Assembly: GCA_002364215.1 (NCBI GenBank)
Contig: DEXQ01000014.1
Location: 19,630-67,323, forward strand
DNA from: Aequorivita sp. UBA3180
GTDB lineage: Bacteria; Bacteroidota; Bacteroidia; Flavobacteriales; Flavobacteriaceae
Direction: 5' to 3'
Length of the DNA: 47,694 bases
Part shown: positions 44,088 through 47,694 of the stretch, piece after piece
Position numbering within the stretch: position 1 is the first letter of the stretch
Layout of the letters: each line of letters begins with the position of its first letter
Position numbers and translations under genes: made by a program
The notes under the pieces: generated by a model
What the model was told of the DNA's origin: nothing
The model's input: the letters and a program-made list of their open reading frames with translations, nothing else
Database searches by the model: none

Positions 44088-46085
44088 TCAAACCTCCTCC
44101 AATTGTTTCTGAAACGTCTTAATCTTATCCCGCAATTTGGCGGCCATCATAAAGTCCAAATCCTTTGCGGCTTTTTCCATGGCTTTTCGGGTGTCGCGGA
44201 TTTTCTTTTCTATCTGTGCCTTGGTCAAATATTCCACCTCCGATTCCGCGGCGAGGGTTTCGGCATTTTCAAACGTATAAGCCTCCTGCTTGGATTTCGT
44301 CAATGAGTTTTCAAATGACTTTTTTATCTGCGTCGGCGTAATGCCATGCGCTTCATTATAGGCAATCTGCTTTTGGCGGCGGTATTCGGTGCCGTCAATG
44401 GTTTCCTGCATACTTCGGGTGATTTTATCGGCATACATAATTGCCTTTCCATTTAGGTTCCGGGCGGCGCGGCCTACGGTCTGGGTGAGGGAGCGGTTGC
44501 TTCGCAAAAACCCTTCCTTATCGGCATCGAGAATGGCTACCAAGGAAACTTCCGGTAAGTCCAATCCTTCCCTTAAAAGGTTCACTCCTACCAAAACATC
44601 AAAGAGTCCGAGACGCAAATCCTGCATAATCTCCACGCGTTCCAAGGTATCCACATCACTGTGGATGTAGCGGGTACGGATTTGTACCCTTGTTAAATAT
44701 TTAGTCAATTCTTCCGCCATTCTTTTGGTAAGGGTGGTTACCAAAACGCGTTCGTCTTTCTCCACGCGCAATTGGATTTCCTCCAATAAATCATCAATCT
44801 GGTTTAGGCTGGGGCGCACTTCAATGGGTGGATCCAGCAGACCTGTGGGGCGAATAATCTGTTCCACATACACGCCACCGCTTTTTTCTAGTTCGTAATC
44901 GGCGGGCGTAGCGCTTACGTAGATTACTTGGTTTTGCAGGGCTTCAAATTCCTCAAACTTTAGCGGACGGTTGTCCATCGCAGCTGGCAATCTAAAGCCA
45001 TATTCCACAAGATTTTCCTTCCGGGAACGGTCGCCGCCGTACATGGCGCCTACCTGCGGAATGGTTACGTGGCTTTCATCCACAACCATTAAATAATCCC
45101 TGGGAAAGTAATCCAACAAACAGAACGGGCGCGTGCCGGGCAGGCGCTGGTCCAAGTAGCGCGAATAGTTTTCAATCCCGCTGCAATAGCCGAGTTCGCG
45201 AATCATTTCCAAATCGAAATTGGTCCGTTCGTCCAGACGTTTTGCCTCCAGATGTTTTCCTATTTCGCCAAAATATTCCACCTGTTTTACCAAATCATCC
45301 TGAATCTGGCGGATGGCGCCCTGCAGCACATCTGGCGAGGTAACGAACATATTTGCGGGATAGATATTCAGTCGGTCGTATTTGGCTTTTATGTTGTTGT
45401 TCAATGGGTCAAAGACTTCAATTTCCTCAATTTCATCGCCGAAAAAGTGGATTCTAAAAGCATCATCCGCATAGCCGGGGTACACATCCACCGTATCGCC
45501 CTTGATGCGAAAACGGCCGTGATTGAATTCCGCTTCGGTTCTTGAGTAAAGACTTTGAACCAAACGGTGCAACAATTTGGTGCGGGAGATGATCTGGCCT
45601 TTCTCCAAACTGATTACGTTTTTCTGAAATTCCGCAGGGTTCCCGATACCGTAGAGGCAGGAAACCGAGGAAACCACTAGCACATCCCTCCTGCCCGAAA
45701 GCAGGGACGAGGTGGTGCTAAGGCGCATTTTTTCAATCTCTTCGTTTATGGAAAGATCTTTTTCTATATAGGTGCCGCTGCTGGGGATAAACGCTTCGGG
45801 CTGGTAATAATCGTAATAGGACACAAAGTACTCCACCGCGTTTTCGGGGAAGAGGTTTTTAAACTCTGTGTACAACTGTGCCGCGAGGGTTTTGTTGTGC
45901 GCCAACACCAGGGTTGGTTTTTGCACTTGCTGCACCACATTGGCCACGGTAAAGGTTTTTCCGGAGCCGGTTACGCCGAGGAGGGTTTGGTATTTTTCGT
46001 CTGCGTTTAGGCCGTTTACCAAGGCTTTTATGGCCTCGGGCTGGTCGCCGGAGGGGGTGTATTCTGTAGCTAATTTAAAATTCAT
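44088..46085 (-). CDS. uvrB: Excinuclease ABC subunit UvrB
   Basis: A 665-residue DNA-damage verification helicase of nucleotide excision repair, acting with UvrA and UvrC. Walker A is GVTGSGKT (37-44). The beta-hairpin region contains 'YFVSYYDYYQPEAFIPSSGTYIEKDLSINEEIEKMRLSTTSSLLSGRRD'. 'LMVVDESHVTIPQVGAMYGGDRSRKENLVEYGFRLP' and 'LREGLDLPEVSLVAILDADKEGFLRSNRSLTQTVGRAARN' are helicase motifs. The C-terminal UVR domain that binds UvrC spans about 625-660. Length is standard. On the minus strand TACTTTTG (46114-46107) lies 21 bp upstream as a likely -7 box. Confidence 0.97.
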   Translation of the reverse strand: MNFKLATEYTPSGDQPEAIKALVNGLNADEKYQTLLGVTGSGKTFTVANVVQQVQKPTLVLAHNKTLAAQLYTEFKNLFPENAVEYFVSYYDYYQPEAFIPSSGTYIEKDLSINEEIEKMRLSTTSSLLSGRRDVLVVSSVSCLYGIGNPAEFQKNVISLEKGQIISRTKLLHRLVQSLYSRTEAEFNHGRFRIKGDTVDVYPGYADDAFRIHFFGDEIEEIEVFDPLNNNIKAKYDRLNIYPANMFVTSPDVLQGAIRQIQDDLVKQVEYFGEIGKHLEAKRLDERTNFDLEMIRELGYCSGIENYSRYLDQRLPGTRPFCLLDYFPRDYLMVVDESHVTIPQVGAMYGGDRSRKENLVEYGFRLPAAMDNRPLKFEEFEALQNQVIYVSATPADYELEKSGGVYVEQIIRPTGLLDPPIEVRPSLNQIDDLLEEIQLRVEKDERVLVTTLTKRMAEELTKYLTRVQIRTRYIHSDVDTLERVEIMQDLRLGLFDVLVGVNLLREGLDLPEVSLVAILDADKEGFLRSNRSLTQTVGRAARNLNGKAIMYADKITRSMQETIDGTEYRRQKQIAYNEAHGITPTQIKKSFENSLTKSKQEAYTFENAETLAAESEVEYLTKAQIEKKIRDTRKAMEKAAKDLDFMMAAKLRDKIKTFQKQLEEV

Positions 46086-46106
46086 TTGTTCTTTTTCATT
46101 GCTTTA

Positions 46107-46154
46107 CAAAAGTAGTGAAATAGAACGTGAGTAGTGAGTGGTGAGTGGTGAGAA
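46107..46154. repeat. uvrB upstream region with heptamer array
   Basis: GTGAGTA, GTGAGTG twice and GTGAGAA run from 46127 to 46154 (period 7). They lie just upstream of the putative minus-strand uvrB -7 box (46107-46114), where a -33 box would be expected. Confidence 0.8.
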
Positions 46155-46189
46155 GTTTTGATGGTAGGCTTTTCTTTGAGTGAGAAAAA

Positions 46190-46218
46190 TGGAAACGCCC
46201 GCTGGTGCGGGCGTCTTT
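46190..46218. terminator. Hairpin terminator, strong GC stem
   Basis: CGCCCGC (46195-46201) pairs with GCGGGCG (46206-46212) around TGGT. T-rich flanks lie on both sides. It lies directly after the stop of the minus-strand gene at 46219 and should end that transcript before uvrB. Confidence 0.88.
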
Positions 46219-46923
46219 TTATATTTTGTATCCTTTTATGAGTTTGTATTCTGATGATTGGATACCATATTGTGATTTTACTGCGTCCTTGATGGTTTGG
46301 GAGCGGCTTGAAAGGGTACTGTACTCATTGAGGCGCATGTCCTGAAGGGGTTTTAATGTGCTGTATGCCGTTGTTACTTGCGTGTTTGCGGCTGTTAGGG
46401 CTTCTAACTGCAGGGTTAGATTTTCTGTGGTGATGCTTGTGTTTGTGGGGGCGTATGCTGCGCCATAACTGTTAAGAATTGTAATAATATCTGCAAAATA
46501 CTGGGTCTGGCTACCGTAGGAACGGTGTGATTGAGATACAAATTCGCCTTCTTCGTCTCTTTTTAATTTGGCGGTTTTTTCTCCTCTTATATTGTTTACA
46601 AGGGTGGTTATTTCTGCAGCCTGTTCAGACTTTTTGCCAAACTTTGCCTTAACGTAAGAGAGGATGGGTGACATTGTTTTGAACAATGATGTTTCGCTTT
46701 TCATAAATAGGTACTGACGGTTATCTACCGCGAGGGAGAACTGAGAGTGTGCGGCGGCAACTTGTGCGTTGACGTCTTCTATAGCCGTAATTAAGGTATT
46801 GTATGCTGCCACTGAAGTTTCTGGGGTTAGTGGTACATACCCTGCAAAGGTTGCAAGGTTTGTGGAGAGTTGTTCTGCGTTATAAAGACGCGCTCCGAAG
46901 GTGTTTTCTGTGCGGGATGCCAT
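46219..46923 (-). CDS. Unrecognised helical protein
   Basis: A 234-residue soluble protein that I cannot assign. No signal peptide, membrane segment or cysteine is seen. The sequence is rich in Ala, Thr, Ser and Gln and predicted mostly helical ('TLITAIEDVNAQVAAAHSQFSLAVDNRQYLF', 'SEQAAEITTLVNNIRGEKTAKLKR', 'LTLQLEALTAANTQVTTAYSTL'), suggesting a bundle or coiled coil. Basic residues cluster in the middle (KAKFGKKS, KTAKLKRDEE). It has its own strong terminator and an upstream minus-strand TAATTTTG (46998-46991), so it is probably a single-gene unit. A 21-bp tandem array lies about 70 bp beyond that box. Confidence 0.75.
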   Translation of the reverse strand: MASRTENTFGARLYNAEQLSTNLATFAGYVPLTPETSVAAYNTLITAIEDVNAQVAAAHSQFSLAVDNRQYLFMKSETSLFKTMSPILSYVKAKFGKKSEQAAEITTLVNNIRGEKTAKLKRDEEGEFVSQSHRSYGSQTQYFADIITILNSYGAAYAPTNTSITTENLTLQLEALTAANTQVTTAYSTLKPLQDMRLNEYSTLSSRSQTIKDAVKSQYGIQSSEYKLIKGYKI

Positions 46924-47070
46924 AGGTTTTGGATTTTAGATTTAAGACAATTAATTATCAAAATAAATTTAAAATGCTTTCGTGAAATTTCAAAATTAAT
47001 TTGAGTTAAATTTTTAAGGATTTGTGCTTTATGATACTGGTGCTGAGGGATTAGCGATGAGGAATGAGGG

Positions 47071-47321
47071 AAATGATATTGGCTTTAAGGGAAGAAATAT
47101 TGGCTTTGAGGGAAATGATATTGGCTTTGAGGGAAAAAATATTGGCTATGAGGGAAATGATTTTGGCTATGAGGGAAATGATTTTGGCTATGAGGGAAAT
47201 GATATTGGCTTTGAGGGAAAAAATATTGGCTATGAGGGAAATGGTATTGGCTATGAGGGAAATGATATTGGCTTTGAGGAACGTGTTGTGTTTCTTGTTT
47301 CTTGTTTCTTGTTTCTTGTTT
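47071..47321. repeat. Ten-copy 21-bp tandem array followed by a heptamer array
   Basis: Ten units of 21 bp (core ATTGGCTWTGAGGG) run from 47071 to 47280. Copies 3-4 and 7-8 are identical pairs, hinting at a higher-order 84-bp unit. Two forward frames stay open: one encodes GNDIGFE repeats (frame from a TTG at 47024), the other MILALRE heptads (ATG at 47064). Neither has a clear promoter or start signal, so coding is doubtful. GTTTCTT heptamers, 4.6 copies, follow at 47290-47321. Confidence 0.9.
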
Positions 47322-47349
47322 AATTGGGGGATTGGTTCATTGGGTTTTT

Positions 47350-47383
47350 ACCACAAAGGGCACGGAGAAGGCACAAAGGGCAC
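47350..47383. repeat. CACAAAGGGCAC dispersed repeat
   Basis: ACCACAAAGGGCACGGAG and GGCACAAAGGGCAC lie in tandem. They share wording with 5.80 and 11.75 kb. Confidence 0.65.
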
Positions 47384-47694
47384 TATGAAAGGGGGTGTGA
47401 TGATTGGATGGTGTATGGAAAATATAAAGAACCCAACTTATGTGGCCCCTTCTTGGCTGTTTAGGCCCCTGCCGGTGTCTAGTTGGGTTCTTCTTTATTG
47501 TTTTGTGATTGGACTGTTTCATTAAGCTCGAGGCGAGGCTTCGACCCTTCGGCAGGCTGAGGACTGGCGAAGCTGAGCCTGACAGGGGTGTACCTTGCTT
47601 CTGGTATAATTCGGAACTGGGATTGAGCAGGTTTGGGGGGCACACGTTGCAAATGTGCGCTAGTGGGGGGGCCACTGGTCGGTATCTAAAAAGC
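47384..47694. other. Gene-free end of the window with an inverted-repeat element
   Basis: No gene is supported. CAGGCT (47553-47558) and AGCCTG (47576-47581) form an inverted pair inside a GC-richer block that reads like common dispersed repeats (TTCGGCAGGCTGAGG). The last 110 bp are G-rich and contain no recognised feature. A minus-strand open frame (47337-47675) is rejected. Confidence 0.5.

Noticed and set aside
47024..47525. Two overlapping open frames through the 21-bp array
   Set aside because: A repeat whose unit is a multiple of three keeps frames open automatically; no promoter or non-repetitive conserved portion supports a gene, so it is listed as a repeat.
47337..47675. 112-codon open frame on the minus strand
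   Set aside because: It runs through the dispersed repeats and an inverted-repeat block, has no family resemblance or start signal, and its composition follows the repeats.
1..47694. CRISPR array
   Set aside because: The tandem arrays have contiguous units without unique spacers of regular length, and no cas gene is present.

Overview
The window looks like chromosomal DNA of a marine or environmental member of the Flavobacteriaceae (Bacteroidota). The signs are two secreted proteins ending in type IX secretion (T9SS) sorting domains, a PorV-like barrel, bacillithiol synthesis (BshC), a bacterial GH3-family protein, several flavobacterial families of unknown function, few Shine-Dalgarno sequences, and -7 boxes of the Bacteroidota form TAnnTTTG ahead of many genes. 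No rRNA, tRNA, CRISPR array, prophage or complete insertion sequence was recognised. Species assignment is not possible from sequence reading alone.

Layout. 0-3.4 kb: a nucleoid-associated protein converging on a RecQ helicase. 3.5-6.8 kb: an envelope cluster, kdsD-tatC-AhpD-like-lptB. 6.8-11.7 kb: pssA, a PorV-like barrel, an Lnb/DUF4105 membrane protein and a DUF6503-like lipoprotein, separated by repeat-rich spacers. 11.8-16.1 kb: a secreted M14 carboxypeptidase divergent from bshC. 16.1-20.9 kb: guaA, a LysM/periplasmic-binding-fold lipoprotein, an OsmC protein, a DUF922 HExxH protein and a DUF3820 protein. 21-29.3 kb: pyrG, yidC, a YwqK-type repeat protein, mnmA, a T9SS-exported subtilase and a nitronate monooxygenase-like enzyme. 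29.3-35.2 kb: a 1940-residue M36 metalloprotease with many adhesive repeats. 35.3-41.6 kb: a cold shock protein, lysA, sucC, a TerB-like protein, a DUF2254 membrane protein, Hsp20 and rluF. 41.7-46.9 kb: a GH3-family protein, a small HExxH protein, uvrB and an unrecognised helical protein. 46.9-47.7 kb: a 21-bp tandem repeat array and other repeats.

Functionally the window is mostly housekeeping: nucleotide synthesis (guaA, pyrG), DNA repair (recQ, uvrB), RNA modification (mnmA, rluF), lysine and TCA metabolism (lysA, sucC), and envelope building (kdsD, lptB, pssA, yidC, tatC, Lnb). An export layer is added by the PorV-like barrel and its probable T9SS clients. No complete new multi-gene system was found.

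The most unusual signal is between the genes. Many spacers carry short tandem arrays of unrelated sequence that share a 7-bp unit (or 14 and 21 bp), alongside several dispersed palindromes. The protein-level oddities are a RecQ that lacks the usual zinc-binding cysteines and an HYR domain that appears to be interrupted by about 230 residues.
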